From positions 2,542,001 to 2,606,000 of the forward strand of contig NZ_JARVSM010000001.1 of assembly GCF_030209175.1 (NCBI RefSeq): a stretch of 64,000 bases of DNA. The letters run 5' to 3'. Under the pieces are notes generated by a model. It had not been told where the DNA came from, did no database searches, and worked only from the letters and a program-made list of their open reading frames with translations. This stretch comes from Pseudomonas sp. efr-133-TYG-5. Its GTDB lineage: Bacteria > Pseudomonadota > Gammaproteobacteria > Pseudomonadales > Pseudomonadaceae. Positions 52,612 through 62,170 of this stretch are shown here, in pieces (position 1 is the first letter of the stretch; each line of letters opens with the position of its first letter). The position numbers were made by a program, and so were the translations under genes.

Positions 52612-54528
52612 TTACTTGTGGTCTTTGACTTCTTCGAACTCGGCATCGACAACATCGTCAGCCTTTTCAGCTTTCTCGTCGTGCGGTGCCGCGCCTTCGG
52701 CAGGCTGAGCCTGTTCGGCGTACATCTTCTGGGCAACCGGAGCGGAGACTTTCGACAGTTCTTCGATCTTCGCTTCGATGGCAGCCTTGTCGTCGCCTTT
52801 GACAGCGGCTTCCAGGGCAACCACAGCAGCCTCGATTGCAGTCTTCTCTTCTGCGCTGACCTTGTCGCCAGCGTCGGTGACCATTTTGCGCGTCGAGTGA
52901 ACCAGTGCATCACCCTGGTTACGGGCAGCGGCCAGCTCTTCGAACTTGCGGTCTTCCTCGGCATTCGCCTCGGCGTCACGCACCATGCGTTCGATTTCCT
53001 CGTCGGACAGACCGGAGTTGGCCTTGATCACGATCGACTGGGTCTTGCCGGTAGCCTTGTCTTTCGCGCCGACGTGCAGGATGCCGTTGGCGTCGATGTC
53101 GAAGGTCACTTCGATCTGCGGCACGCCACGTGGAGCAGGTGGAATGTCGGCCAGGTCGAACTTGCCCAGGGACTTGTTCTGTGCGGCTTGCTTGCGCTCA
53201 CCTTGCAGGACGTGAATGGTCACGGCGCCCTGGTTGTCGTCGGCAGTCGAGAACACTTGCGATTTCTTGGTAGGAATCGTGGTGTTTTTCTCGATCAGCG
53301 CAGTCATCACGCCACCCATGGTTTCGATACCCAGGGTCAGCGGGCTGACGTCGAGCAGCAGAACGTCCTTCACGTCACCGGCCAGAACGGCGCCCTGGAT
53401 TGCAGCACCCATGGCAACGGCTTCGTCCGGGTTGACGTCTTTACGTGCTTCTTTACCGAAGAAATCGGTTACCAGCTTCTGTACCAGCGGCATACGGGTC
53501 TGACCGCCGACCAGGATCACGTCGTTGATCGCGCCAACGTCGATACCGGCGTCTTTCATGGCGATGCGGCAAGGCTCGATGGTGCGCTGAACCAGGTCTT
53601 CGACCAGGGCTTCGAGCTTGGCACGCGAGATCTTCACGTTCAGGTGCTTAGGACCGGTGGCGTCTGCAGTGATGTACGGCAGGTTGACGTCGGTCGACTG
53701 CGCGGACGACAGCTCGATCTTGGCTTTTTCGGCAGCTTCTTTCAGACGCTGCATGGCCAGCGGGTCACCCTTGAGGTTCATGCCGGTTTCTTTCTTGAAT
53801 TCGTCGACGAGGTAGTCGATCAGACGAATGTCGAAGTCTTCACCGCCGAGGAAGGTGTCACCGTTGGTGGCCAACACTTCGAACTGGTGCTCGCCGTCAA
53901 CTTCAGCGATCTCGATCACGGAAACGTCGAACGTACCGCCACCCAGGTCGTAAACGATCACGGTGTGATCGCCCTTGGCTTTGTCCATACCGTAGGCCAG
54001 AGCCGCTGCGGTTGGTTCGTTGATGATACGTTTAACGTCCAGACCGGCGATGCGACCGGCGTCCTTGGTGGCCTGACGCTGGCTGTCGTTGAAGTAGGCC
54101 GGAACGGTGATCACCGCTTCGGTCACAGGCTCGCCGAGGTAGTCTTCGGCGGTCTTCTTCATTTTCTTCAGGATTTCAGCCGAGATTTGTGGCGGCGCCA
54201 TTTTCTGGCCGTTCACTTCTACCCAGGCGTCATTGTTGTCGGCCTTGACGATCTTGTAAGGGACCATCTGAATGTCTTTCTGCACGACTTCTTCGTCGAA
54301 ACGACGGCCGATCAGACGCTTCACCGCGTACAGGGTGTTGTGCGGGTTGGTCACCGCCTGACGCTTGGCGGACTGGCCTACCAGAATTTCGCCATCGTTG
54401 GCGTACGCGATGATCGACGGCGTGGTGCGCGCGCCTTCAGCGTTTTCAATCACTTTGGCCTTGCCGTTTTCCAGCACGGAGACGCAGGAGTTGGTAGTCC
54501 CCAGGTCGATACCGATAATTTTGCCCAT
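52612..54528 (-). CDS. dnaK: Chaperone DnaK
   Basis: 638 residues from the ATG at 54528. Actin-like ATPase with [12 protein letters not shown] and the phosphate motif [10 protein letters not shown], beta-sandwich substrate domain, and a helical lid ending with the acidic EEVKD-type tail. A sigma-32 promoter lies directly upstream, overlapping the grpE stop. Confidence 0.98.
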   Translation of the reverse strand: MGKIIGIDLGTTNSCVSVLENGKAKVIENAEGARTTPSIIAYANDGEILVGQSAKRQAVTNPHNTLYAVKRLIGRRFDEEVVQKDIQMVPYKIVKADNNDAWVEVNGQKMAPPQISAEILKKMKKTAEDYLGEPVTEAVITVPAYFNDSQRQATKDAGRIAGLDVKRIINEPTAAALAYGMDKAKGDHTVIVYDLGGGTFDVSVIEIAEVDGEHQFEVLATNGDTFLGGEDFDIRLIDYLVDEFKKETGMNLKGDPLAMQRLKEAAEKAKIELSSAQSTDVNLPYITADATGPKHLNVKISRAKLEALVEDLVQRTIEPCRIAMKDAGIDVGAINDVILVGGQTRMPLVQKLVTDFFGKEARKDVNPDEAVAMGAAIQGAVLAGDVKDVLLLDVSPLTLGIETMGGVMTALIEKNTTIPTKKSQVFSTADDNQGAVTIHVLQGERKQAAQNKSLGKFDLADIPPAPRGVPQIEVTFDIDANGILHVGAKDKATGKTQSIVIKANSGLSDEEIERMVRDAEANAEEDRKFEELAAARNQGDALVHSTRKMVTDAGDKVSAEEKTAIEAAVVALEAAVKGDDKAAIEAKIEELSKVSAPVAQKMYAEQAQPAEGAAPHDEKAEKADDVVDAEFEEVKDHK

Positions 54529-54607
54529 GTTCACTCTCCCGAAACTTTGGATTTTGTTGCCGCAGCAGTGGTGGCTAACTGCGGTAATACTTAAACGCTT
54601 GACTTCT

Positions 54608-54635
54608 AAATGGGGGCCTTGCGGCTAATTTCAAG
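54608..54635 (-). promoter_or_regulatory. Sigma-32 heat-shock promoter of dnaK
   Basis: Minus strand: CTTGAA (54635-54630), 14-bp spacer, CCCCATTT (54615-54608). A match to CTTGAA-N13-14-CCCCATNT. The -35 overlaps the grpE stop codon. Confidence 0.85.
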
Positions 54636-55197
54636 CCTTCTCGTCAATCGAAGGCGAAATTGGCGCCGGCGCCTTGCTGACCACGACCATGGCCGGACGC
54701 AACAGGCGACCGTTGAGTTGGTAACCCTTCTGGAACACCTTGAGCACGCTGTTCGGCTCGACGTCGGCGCTTTCCTGCATGGCCATCGCCTGATGATGAA
54801 CGGCGTTGAACGGTTCGCCATGCGGATCGATCGCTTCGAGCTGATAGCGCTTGAGGGTGTCGTGGAACATCTTCAGGGTCAGCTCGATGCCTTCGCGCAT
54901 CGGCCGGATGCTTTCGTCGTCCGGGCTCGACAGCTCGAGGCCGCGCTCCAGGCTGTCGACGATCGGCAGCAGGTCGCCGGCGAATTTTTCCAGGGCAAAC
55001 TTGTGTGCCTTCTCGACATCCTGCTCGGCGCGGCGACGGACGTTCTGCAGATCGGCAGCTACACGCAGAGACTGATCCTGCGCGGCGGCCAACTGCTCTT
55101 CGAGCACTTGTACACGGGTCGCCAGGTCGTCACCCGAAGTCTCGGGCGCCTGATTGGCTTCTGGGTTTTGCGTATCTACTGTCTGTTCGTCAGCCAT
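54631..55197 (-). CDS. grpE: Nucleotide exchange factor GrpE
   Basis: 188 residues. Long N-terminal helix with coiled-coil heptads, then the four-helix/beta domain containing the [10 protein letters not shown] and HQAMAMQES segments. It releases ADP from DnaK. First gene of grpE-dnaK-dnaJ, with its own sigma-32 promoter. Confidence 0.97.
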   Translation of the reverse strand: MADEQTVDTQNPEANQAPETSGDDLATRVQVLEEQLAAAQDQSLRVAADLQNVRRRAEQDVEKAHKFALEKFAGDLLPIVDSLERGLELSSPDDESIRPMREGIELTLKMFHDTLKRYQLEAIDPHGEPFNAVHHQAMAMQESADVEPNSVLKVFQKGYQLNGRLLRPAMVVVSKAPAPISPSIDEKA

Positions 55198-55250
55198 AGA
55201 ATTCTCCTTTCAATATCGTCCGCGAGCTCGACTCACGCTTCTGTCCGGGT

Positions 55251-55280
55251 ATATGGGGCCGCAAAATCAGGCTTCAAGGG
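55251..55280 (-). promoter_or_regulatory. Sigma-32 heat-shock promoter of grpE
   Basis: Minus strand: CCCTTGAA (55280-55273), 14-bp spacer, CCCCATATA (-10 at 55258-55250). A near-perfect sigma-32 match, 54 bp upstream of grpE. Confidence 0.92.
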
Positions 55281-55376
55281 CTGGCAATCATTAACCCTAC
55301 AAAAAAGTGCTGCATTGTCATTCCCGGGCGCGATAAGCATTTGCCCGGCTCAAGCAAATCGAGCTAAGCAGGGGCA

Positions 55377-55413
55377 TTGTCAGCTCGAAACAAAACACTG
55401 TATAAATAACCAG
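55377..55413 (+). promoter_or_regulatory. recN promoter with overlapping LexA box
   Basis: TTGTCA (55377-55382), 18 bp, TATAAA (55401-55406). CTGTATAAATAACCAG (55398-55413) fits CTG-N10-CAG and covers the -10, so LexA would block polymerase. Confidence 0.88.
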
Positions 55414-55437
55414 AACTAAAGCCTGGGAGCGGCCTTT

Positions 55438-57111
55438 ATGCTGGTGCACCTGTCCGTACACAACTACGCCATCGTTGAACATCTCGATCTCGAACTCGAT
55501 CGCGGGATGAGCGTGATCACAGGGGAAACCGGCGCCGGCAAGTCGATCATGCTCGACGCCCTGGGCCTGACCCTCGGCGATCGCGCCGACAGCGGCGTCG
55601 TCCGCCCGGGCGCCGACAAGGCCGATATCCTGGCGACCTTCGACCTCGTCGACATCCCCGAAGCCAGCGCCTGGCTGGCCGAGCGCGACCTGGAAAACGA
55701 CGGGCCGTGCATCCTGCGCCGGGTCATCACTTCCGAAGGCCGTTCGCGCGGCTACATCAACGGCACGCCCTGCCCGCTCGGCGACCTGAAGGCATTGGGC
55801 GAACTGCTGATCGATATCCACAGCCAGCACGAACACCAGTCGCTGCTCAAGACCGACACTCACCGCCGTCTGCTCGACGAATATGCCGGCGCCACCGACC
55901 TCGCCCGCCAGGTGCAACTGGCCTCGCAGCGCTGGCGCCAGACCCGCCAGGAACTCGAGCGCCTCTCCAACTCCGGTGACGAACAGCGCGCCCGCCACCA
56001 ATTGCTCAGTTACCAGCTGGAAGAGCTGGAAAGCCTCGGCCTCGGCGAAAACGAACTCGAGCAACTGGAGCAGGAACACAAGAACCTGACCAACGCCGAA
56101 ACCCTGCTGGGTATCTGCCGGCAAGTGGTCGAGCAGTGCAGCGAAAGCGATTCCGGCAATGTGCTGAATGCCCTGACCGCCAGCCTCAACCGCCTGTCGA
56201 GCGTGAACAGTTCGATTGGCGCCCTGGGCGAAGCCAGCAGCCTGCTGACCAGCGCGCAAATTCAGGTCGAAGAAGCTGTCGGCGAGCTCAATCGCTTCCT
56301 CGACAACTTCGATGCCGATCCAGCGCGCCTGCAATACCTGGAAGAACGCCTCGATACCATCTACACCATGGCACGCAAGCACCGGATCCAGCCGACCGAA
56401 CTGGCGCAAATGCAGCAGAAGCTGCTGGATGAAATCGAAACCCTGAATGCCAACGATGAATCGATCGAACGCCTGGCCGAAGAACTGGCGTCGTATGCCC
56501 GCCATTATCAGGAGAAGGCCCGGGAGCTGAGCGATCTGCGCCAACAGGCAGCAGGCAAACTTGCCAGCGCCGTGGAACAGGAAATCCAGCGCCTGGGCAT
56601 GCCCGGTGGTCGCTTCACCATCGAGCTGCGCCCCAACAGCGGCGACGAGTTGCTGCCCAACGGGCTGGAACAGGTGGAACTGCTGGTCAGCGCCAACCCC
56701 GGCCAACCTTTGAAAGCGTTGGCAAAAGTCGCTTCGGGGGGTGAGCTGTCGCGAATCAGCCTGGCGATCCAGGTCATCACTGCACAGACCTCCCGCGTAC
56801 CGACCCTGGTGTTTGACGAGGTCGACGTGGGCATTGGCGGCCCGACCGCAGAGATTGTCGGCCAGTTGCTACGCCGCCTCGGGGAGCGCGGACAGGTTCT
56901 GACCGTCACGCACCTACCGCAAGTGGCCGCCCAGGGCCATCAACATTTATTTGTGCACAAGGTGCGCGGCGAACAGGCCACTCACACGGCGGTCTCCAGA
57001 CTGAGCAAAAACGACCGTATAGAAGAAGTGGCACGCATGCTCGGCGGCATCGACCTGACCAAAGAGTCCCTGGCCCATGCCAAAAAGATGGTGGTAACGG
57101 CAAAAGCCTGA
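55438..57111 (+). CDS. recN: DNA repair protein RecN
   Basis: 557 residues. SMC-like: Walker A GETGAGKS, long central coiled coil (about residues 155-375), then signature LSRISLA and Walker B VFDEVDVGIGG near the C terminus. It bridges DNA ends in double-strand-break repair. Divergent from grpE; the LexA box marks it as an SOS gene. Confidence 0.97.
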   Translation: MLVHLSVHNYAIVEHLDLELDRGMSVITGETGAGKSIMLDALGLTLGDRADSGVVRPGADKADILATFDLVDIPEASAWLAERDLENDGPCILRRVITSEGRSRGYINGTPCPLGDLKALGELLIDIHSQHEHQSLLKTDTHRRLLDEYAGATDLARQVQLASQRWRQTRQELERLSNSGDEQRARHQLLSYQLEELESLGLGENELEQLEQEHKNLTNAETLLGICRQVVEQCSESDSGNVLNALTASLNRLSSVNSSIGALGEASSLLTSAQIQVEEAVGELNRFLDNFDADPARLQYLEERLDTIYTMARKHRIQPTELAQMQQKLLDEIETLNANDESIERLAEELASYARHYQEKARELSDLRQQAAGKLASAVEQEIQRLGMPGGRFTIELRPNSGDELLPNGLEQVELLVSANPGQPLKALAKVASGGELSRISLAIQVITAQTSRVPTLVFDEVDVGIGGPTAEIVGQLLRRLGERGQVLTVTHLPQVAAQGHQHLFVHKVRGEQATHTAVSRLSKNDRIEEVARMLGGIDLTKESLAHAKKMVVTAKA

Positions 57112-57127
57112 TGAAGCGCAGATAGCA

Positions 57128-57153
57128 CGAAGGCGACCCTTGGGTCGCCTTCG
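57128..57153 (+). terminator. Intrinsic terminator after recN
   Basis: A perfect 12-bp stem (cgaaggcgaccc / gggtcgccttcg) with a two-base loop and T-rich tail. Confidence 0.85.
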
Positions 57154-57187
57154 TTCGTTTCGCGAACCGAAAATTCGCGCGACATGC

Positions 57188-57592
57188 TTACTTTTTCTTG
57201 CGGACGTACAGCACCAGGTTGTGATCAACCATTTCGAAGCCATGCTTCTCCACGATCGATTTTTGAAGTTTTTCGATTTCTTCGTCGAAGAATTCGATGA
57301 CTTCACCCGACTCCACATTGACCATATGGTCGTGGTGGCCACCGTCGGCCAATTCGAATACCGCGTGGCCGCCGTCGAAGTTGTGGCGGACCACGAGGCC
57401 AGCCGCTTCGAACTGGGTCAGAACACGGTAAACCGTGGCCAGACCGACGTCCTCGCCAGCTTCCATCAACGCCTTGTAGACGTCCTCGGCACTCATGTGG
57501 CGTTGCTCGGTAGAGTCGAGCATTTGCAGGATCTTGACCCGTGGCAGGGTCACTTTGAGGCCGGCTTTGCGTAGTTCGCTATTTTCAACCAT
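57188..57592 (-). CDS. fur: Ferric uptake regulator Fur
   Basis: 134 residues. Winged-helix DNA-binding domain (VTLPRVKILQMLD), then the metal-binding HHDHMVNVESG loop and a His/Glu-rich dimerisation domain. The CxxC zinc motif of E. coli Fur is absent, as is normal for Pseudomonas. It represses iron-uptake genes such as the piu locus in this window. Divergent from bamE. Confidence 0.97.
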   Translation of the reverse strand: MVENSELRKAGLKVTLPRVKILQMLDSTEQRHMSAEDVYKALMEAGEDVGLATVYRVLTQFEAAGLVVRHNFDGGHAVFELADGGHHDHMVNVESGEVIEFFDEEIEKLQKSIVEKHGFEMVDHNLVLYVRKKK

Positions 57593-57689
57593 GGTCAGCT
57601 TTCTCGCGATGCTGCTTCGCAGCTTCTCTTAATGCGGGTATGATCGGCGTTTACGTTGTCCCAGCCAAGATAGTGGAAGTCGCCCACCG

Positions 57690-58217
57690 ATGCAAAACAC
57701 CAAGCTCTTGCTAACCAGTTTCACCTTTGTGGGACTGCTCGCACTCGCCGGTTGTTCATTCCCCGGGGTTTACAAAATCGACATCCAGCAGGGCAATGTC
57801 GTCACGCAGGACATGATAGACCAGTTACGCCCGGGAATGACCCGCCGGCAAGTACGGTTTATCATGGGCAACCCCCTGCTTGCCGACACGTTCCATCCGG
57901 ACCGCTGGGATTACTTGTACAGCCTGCAGCCTGGTGGCGGTGAACGCCAACAGGAACGCATGAGTGTAATTTTCAACTCAAACGACCAGCTTGTCAGCCT
58001 GTCCGGTGACTTCATGCCGGGCGTGAGCCGTGACGAAGCCATTCTCGGCAAGGACAGTGGCACTAACGTCACCGCTCCCGCTGAAAACGCCGAGAAGCCA
58101 ACACCGGAAAAACCGGCCAAGCCAGGTTCTTTGCTGGATCAGATCCAGAAGGACGTGGATGGTGTGGAAACCGTTCCGGTGCCAACACCAGAACCGCTGG
58201 AAACCTCGCCGCAATAA
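57690..58217 (+). CDS. bamE: Outer membrane assembly lipoprotein BamE (OmlA)
   Basis: 175 residues. Signal peptide with lipobox LAGC (C22). Conserved [24 protein letters not shown] and RWDYLY of BamE/SmpA, then a long Pro/Glu-rich C-terminal tail. It is part of the BAM complex that inserts outer-membrane proteins. In P. aeruginosa this gene is omlA beside fur. Confidence 0.96.
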   Translation: MQNTKLLLTSFTFVGLLALAGCSFPGVYKIDIQQGNVVTQDMIDQLRPGMTRRQVRFIMGNPLLADTFHPDRWDYLYSLQPGGGERQQERMSVIFNSNDQLVSLSGDFMPGVSRDEAILGKDSGTNVTAPAENAEKPTPEKPAKPGSLLDQIQKDVDGVETVPVPTPEPLETSPQ

Positions 58218-58228
58218 TTTGCGACGTA

Positions 58229-58260
58229 ATAAAAAACCCGGACATTCCGGGTTTTTTATT
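58229..58260. terminator. Bidirectional terminator between bamE and rnfH
   Basis: Long perfect stem with A/T ends (aaaaaacccgg / ccgggtttttt) and a three- to four-base loop. It serves the convergent genes from both sides. Confidence 0.92.
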
Positions 58261-58278
58261 GCCTGCCGTTCGAGCAAT

Positions 58279-58593
58279 CTACTGATTGCGGGCTTTCGCC
58301 TCGGCCGCCCTGGCAGCACGCAAGCGCCGCACTTCCTTTGGATCGGCCAACAGGGGTCGGTAGATCTCGATACGATCGCCGTCCTGAATCGGCCGCACAT
58401 CTGCATCAGCGATCACCTTGCCGAAGATCCCCAATGGGCACGCGCTCAAGTCCAACTCGGGAAACTCCGAGCCAATCCCGGACGCCAGCAACGCCGCGCG
58501 CACCGTGGAACCCTCGGCCACACTGACCGTACGCAACACCTGACGATCCACGGCGGCGTATACCACCTCGACCTCGATCATCGGCTCAACCAT
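58279..58593 (-). CDS. rnfH: RnfH family protein
   Basis: 104 residues from the ATG at 58593, overlapping the ratA stop by 8 bp; an internal ATG at 58581 would shorten it by four. Ubiquitin-like beta-grasp fold: IEVEVVYA, then CPLGIFGKV and GDRIEIYRPL. Family paired with RatA. No Rnf genes are nearby. Confidence 0.88.
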   Translation of the reverse strand: MVEPMIEVEVVYAAVDRQVLRTVSVAEGSTVRAALLASGIGSEFPELDLSACPLGIFGKVIADADVRPIQDGDRIEIYRPLLADPKEVRRLRAARAAEAKARNQ

Positions 58594-59020
58594 GCATTTG
58601 CTTGGCCCGCTGGCAGAACGCATCCACCAGCGTATTGGCCGCCTGATTGAACAGCGGCCCGAGGGTCGCGCGCACCAGCGGCCCGGCGTAGTCGAAGGAC
58701 AGGTCGAGGCTGATCTTGCAGGCCTTTTCATTCAACGCCTTGAAGACCCAGACACCGTGCAACTGGTTGAACGGCCCCTCCTCCAGGTTCATTTCGATCG
58801 ACTGCCCCGGCACCAGGGTATTGCGCGTGACGAAATGCTGGCTCAGCCCGCCCTTCGCCACGCCGACACTGGCGCGCATGTGCTCAGGGGTGCTCTCCAG
58901 CACCTCGGCCGCGGAACACCACGGCAGAAATTCCGGATAGCGCGCCACGTCGTTGACCAGGTCGTAGAGGAACTGCGCCGGATACGGCAGCAGCGCTGAT
59001 CGTTGAATATGTGTCGTCAT
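58586..59020 (-). CDS. ratA: RatA family START-domain protein
   Basis: 144 residues from the ATG at 59020. Coq10/START-like domain with the YPEFLPWC motif typical of RatA/ubiquinone-binding proteins. In E. coli it was named as a toxin that blocks ribosome association; a role in ubiquinone function is more likely for the wider family. Paired with rnfH, next to smpB. Confidence 0.9.
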   Translation of the reverse strand: MTTHIQRSALLPYPAQFLYDLVNDVARYPEFLPWCSAAEVLESTPEHMRASVGVAKGGLSQHFVTRNTLVPGQSIEMNLEEGPFNQLHGVWVFKALNEKACKISLDLSFDYAGPLVRATLGPLFNQAANTLVDAFCQRAKQMHG

Positions 59021-59027
59021 GTAAGCG

Positions 59028-60431
59028 TCACTTCCAGAGCTGGGCGGCAAACACCACAAGAATGCCGATTGGCGCCACATAGCGCATCAAGAACAAGGAC
59101 AGGGCGAACAACGCCGGGCTGCGGATCGACAATTCGTCACGTACCGCTTCACGACCCATCACCCAGCCAGCGAACAGCACAAAGCACAGTCCGCCGAGTG
59201 GCAACATGATCCGCGAAGTGAAGAAGTCGATCACCCCGAAGAAGTCCAGACCGCCTGCCGCGCCCCATTGGTAGAGGTGGAACAGGCCGTCATCGTTCAC
59301 GAAAAATTTGGCTTGCTTCCAGATATTGAAGGAAAACACGGTGCCCAGACCGACGAACCAGCAGATGAAAGCCAGCCAGAATGTCACCCAGCCACGACTG
59401 ATTTTAGTCCGCTCGACCAGATAGGCGACCATCGGCTCAAGCAGCGAAATCGCCGAACTCCAGGCCGCGATCGCCACCAGGACGAAGAACACCACGCCCA
59501 TCAACTGGCCGAAAACCACGTTACCAAAGGCAAATGGCAGGCTGACGAACATCAGGCCCGGGCCTTCGCTCGGGTTCAAGCCACCGGCAAACACAATCGG
59601 AAACAACGCCAGACCGGCCACCAGCGAAACGAAGGTGTCGAGCAACGCCACCCCGACCACGGTGCCGGACAACGAGGCTTCCTTGGTCATGTAGGCGCCG
59701 TAGATCATGATCGAGCCCACACCAACGCTGAGCGAAAAGAATGCATGCCCCATCGCCGGCAACAAGCCGTCGAGGACTTTTTCCGGGTGGAAGTCGAACA
59801 TGAAATGCACGCCTTCCATGAAGTGCCCGGTGGTCATGCTGTAGCCCAGCAGCACCAGGACCATCACGAACAGCAGCGGCATCATGATGCGCAGACTGCG
59901 CTCAAGCCCGGCCACCACACCTTTGGCGATCACCACGGCCGACAGCAGCATGAACACCGTGTGCCAGAGCGTCAGGCGCCAGGGATCGGCGATGACATTG
60001 CCGAAATACGCGCCGACCTGTTCGGCGGTCGCGCCCTGGAAGTCGCCGCGGCCCATATCGATGATGTAGTCCAGCGACCAGCCGCCGACCACACTATAGA
60101 AAGACAGGATCAGCAACGCCGTGATCATCCCGGCAAACGCGCCCCACGACCACTTCGGCGAATGCCCGGCCTCCAGCGCCAGCACCTTGAGGGCGTTGGC
60201 CGGACTCTGCCGCGCACGGCGTCCGATCAGGGTTTCCGCGAGCATCACCGGGATACCGATCAGCGCGATACAGGCCAGGAACATCAGCACGAAGGCGCCG
60301 CCACCGTAGACCCCGACCATGTAGGGGAATTTCCAGATGCTGCCCAAACCCACGGCCGAACCGGTCGCGGCGAATATGAAAACCCAGCGGCTAGCCCAAC
60401 TGCCGTGGACAGAAACCTTGTCTGTCGACAT
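59028..60431 (-). CDS. Sodium-dependent transporter (NSS/SNF family)
   Basis: 467 residues with 11-12 membrane segments. The NSS N-terminal signature is clear: RWVFIFAATGSAVGLGSIWKFPYMV with unwound TM1 for Na and substrate. Similar to bacterial homologues of LeuT/TnaT. Substrate, probably an amino acid, cannot be told. It starts 119 bp from the divergent smpB. Confidence 0.92.
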   Translation of the reverse strand: MSTDKVSVHGSWASRWVFIFAATGSAVGLGSIWKFPYMVGVYGGGAFVLMFLACIALIGIPVMLAETLIGRRARQSPANALKVLALEAGHSPKWSWGAFAGMITALLILSFYSVVGGWSLDYIIDMGRGDFQGATAEQVGAYFGNVIADPWRLTLWHTVFMLLSAVVIAKGVVAGLERSLRIMMPLLFVMVLVLLGYSMTTGHFMEGVHFMFDFHPEKVLDGLLPAMGHAFFSLSVGVGSIMIYGAYMTKEASLSGTVVGVALLDTFVSLVAGLALFPIVFAGGLNPSEGPGLMFVSLPFAFGNVVFGQLMGVVFFVLVAIAAWSSAISLLEPMVAYLVERTKISRGWVTFWLAFICWFVGLGTVFSFNIWKQAKFFVNDDGLFHLYQWGAAGGLDFFGVIDFFTSRIMLPLGGLCFVLFAGWVMGREAVRDELSIRSPALFALSLFLMRYVAPIGILVVFAAQLWK

Positions 60432-60550
60432 CGTTTATCACGCCCAAGCGTTAGAAAAAGAGGCCGCATTGTCCGGGATTCACTCAACCTGCTCAAGCAC
60501 GCAGCATCACCGTAGCCGAGGACGGTTTATCTCCATATAATGCCGCCCCT

Positions 60551-61033
60551 ATGGCTAAACAGAAGAAACACCCAACAGGGACCATCGCGCAGAACAAAAA
60601 GGCGCGACACGATTACTTCATCGAGCACAAGTTCGAGGCTGGTCTGGTCCTGGCCGGCTGGGAAGTAAAAAGTCTGCGGGCGAGCAAGCTGCAACTGGTC
60701 GACAGTTACGTGCTGCTCAAGGATGGCGAAGCCTGGCTGCTCGGCAGTCACATCACGCCACTGATGACCGCCAGCACTCACGTCATCGCCGATCCGGTGC
60801 GCACGCGCAAACTGCTGCTCAACAAACGCGAGCTGGAAAAACTCGCCGCTGCCGTGCAACAGAAGGGTTACGCCTGCGTCTGCCTGTCCTTCTACTGGAG
60901 CAAGCACATGGTCAAGTGCGAGATTGCTCTGGGCAAGGGCAAGAAGGAATACGACAAGCGTGATACCGAGCGCGAACGCGACGCCGGTCGTGAATTGCAG
61001 CGCGCGGTGCGCAACAAGGGCAAGGAAGACTGA
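60551..61033 (+). CDS. smpB: SsrA-binding protein SmpB
   Basis: 160 residues. Oligonucleotide-binding fold with [20 protein letters not shown] and the basic C-terminal tail ([16 protein letters not shown]) that probes the empty A-site. It delivers tmRNA for ribosome rescue. The ssrA gene is not in the window. Confidence 0.97.
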   Translation: MAKQKKHPTGTIAQNKKARHDYFIEHKFEAGLVLAGWEVKSLRASKLQLVDSYVLLKDGEAWLLGSHITPLMTASTHVIADPVRTRKLLLNKRELEKLAAAVQQKGYACVCLSFYWSKHMVKCEIALGKGKKEYDKRDTERERDAGRELQRAVRNKGKED

Positions 61034-61050
61034 CCTTCCGCCCCTGACAG

Positions 61051-61128
61051 CAAAGATCGCAGCCTGCGGCAGCGCCCGCACGGGAATGAGAATTTCCCTG
61101 GAGGAACTGCCGCAGGCTGCGATCTTTG
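61051..61128. repeat. Perfect 22-bp inverted repeat (REP-like)
   Basis: caaagatcgcagcctgcggc (61051-61070, continuing two bases) and its reverse complement at 61107-61128, 34 bp apart, between convergent smpB and lldR. This gatcgcagcctgcggc family is typical of fluorescent pseudomonads. Confidence 0.9.
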
Positions 61129-61140
61129 TGCTTCTGAAAG

Positions 61141-61908
61141 CTACATCCCCTTGCGCCGCTCCGCCCGAGCCACGCGCTGCACCTCTTGCCGCACTTCCTC
61201 GAGCACTTCCTGCACATACAGAATGTGCCTACTGGAGACTTCCCGCGCCTGCTCCGCACGCCCCTCGATAATCGCCAGATACAGTTCGCGATGCTGAGTG
61301 ATCAGCATGTCGCGGGTTTCCGTGCGCTGCTTGTACATGCCGCCGATGTTGGTCACCACGTTGCGCTTGAGCAGATCGAACAGGCCACGGATGGTGTGCA
61401 GCAGCACAGCGTTGTGACTGGCTTCAGCAATGGCCAGGTGGAATTTCGCATCCGCCGCGCCCTCTTCCGCCCGACTGACTTCGTCATGCCGTGAATAACA
61501 ATCCTGCAGTTCCTCGAACGCGGCAGTCAGGCGTTCGCGATCGACATCGGTGGCGCGTAATGCCGCGTAATAGGCGCACGATGCCTCCAGCGTGTGCCGA
61601 AATTCCAGCAAGTCGCGTTGCGCTTCCGGATTGCTCTCGAGCAATTGCAGCAGCGGATCACTGAAGGTCGAGCCGAGGGATTCCACCACATAGTTGCCGC
61701 CGCCCTGGCGACTGACCAGCAGACCTTTCGCCGCCAGTTTCTGAATTGCCTCGCGCAACGACGGACGTGATACGCCGAACTGCTCGGCCAGCGTGCGCTC
61801 GGCCGGCAAGCGCTCGCCGGACTTCAATGTGCCCTCGAGGATCATCCCCTCGAGGCGCTCGACAATATCGTCAGACAAACGGCGCTGACGAATCTGATCA
61901 AACCCCAT
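61141..61908 (-). CDS. lldR: GntR/FadR-type regulator of L-lactate use
   Basis: 255 residues from the ATG at 61908 (GGAG upstream); a GTG at 61923 is also in frame. N-terminal winged helix (ERLPAERTLAEQFGVSRPSLREA) and a helical FCD domain with metal-binding D and three H. It represses lldP in the absence of L-lactate. Divergent from lldP, with the operator between. Confidence 0.92.
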   Translation of the reverse strand: MGFDQIRQRRLSDDIVERLEGMILEGTLKSGERLPAERTLAEQFGVSRPSLREAIQKLAAKGLLVSRQGGGNYVVESLGSTFSDPLLQLLESNPEAQRDLLEFRHTLEASCAYYAALRATDVDRERLTAAFEELQDCYSRHDEVSRAEEGAADAKFHLAIAEASHNAVLLHTIRGLFDLLKRNVVTNIGGMYKQRTETRDMLITQHRELYLAIIEGRAEQAREVSSRHILYVQEVLEEVRQEVQRVARAERRKGM

Positions 61909-62055
61909 AACTGATTTCTCCACGATCCCGACCGCTCGCCGGGCTCTCTATTCTGGCCTATCGGCGCCTTGCCGACACCTGCCAGCGCGCACCCGCCCAA
62001 ACCGGATCAGATGCGGTCTGCACCGCTTGTTCGACAAAAGTTTTAGGGCGGCAAA

Positions 62056-62085
62056 TTGACACACCGCCACCAAGGCTTTTACCCT
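62056..62085 (+). promoter_or_regulatory. lldP promoter
   Basis: A perfect TTGACA (62056-62061), 18-bp spacer, TACCCT (62080-62085). The LldR operator begins 18 bp after the -10. Confidence 0.6.
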
Positions 62086-62102
62086 AGCCGACAGCGATTG
62101 TA

Positions 62103-62119
62103 AATTGGTATTACCAATT
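62103..62119. promoter_or_regulatory. LldR operator
   Basis: AATTGGTATTACCAATT is a perfect 17-bp palindrome and contains the GntR/FadR-subfamily core TNGT-N3-ACNA. It lies between lldR and lldP just after the predicted start site. Confidence 0.9.
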
Positions 62120-62170
62120 ATCCAAAAACGCTGACAGTGCCTGACCAACAACAATTAGGGGCCACCCCAT

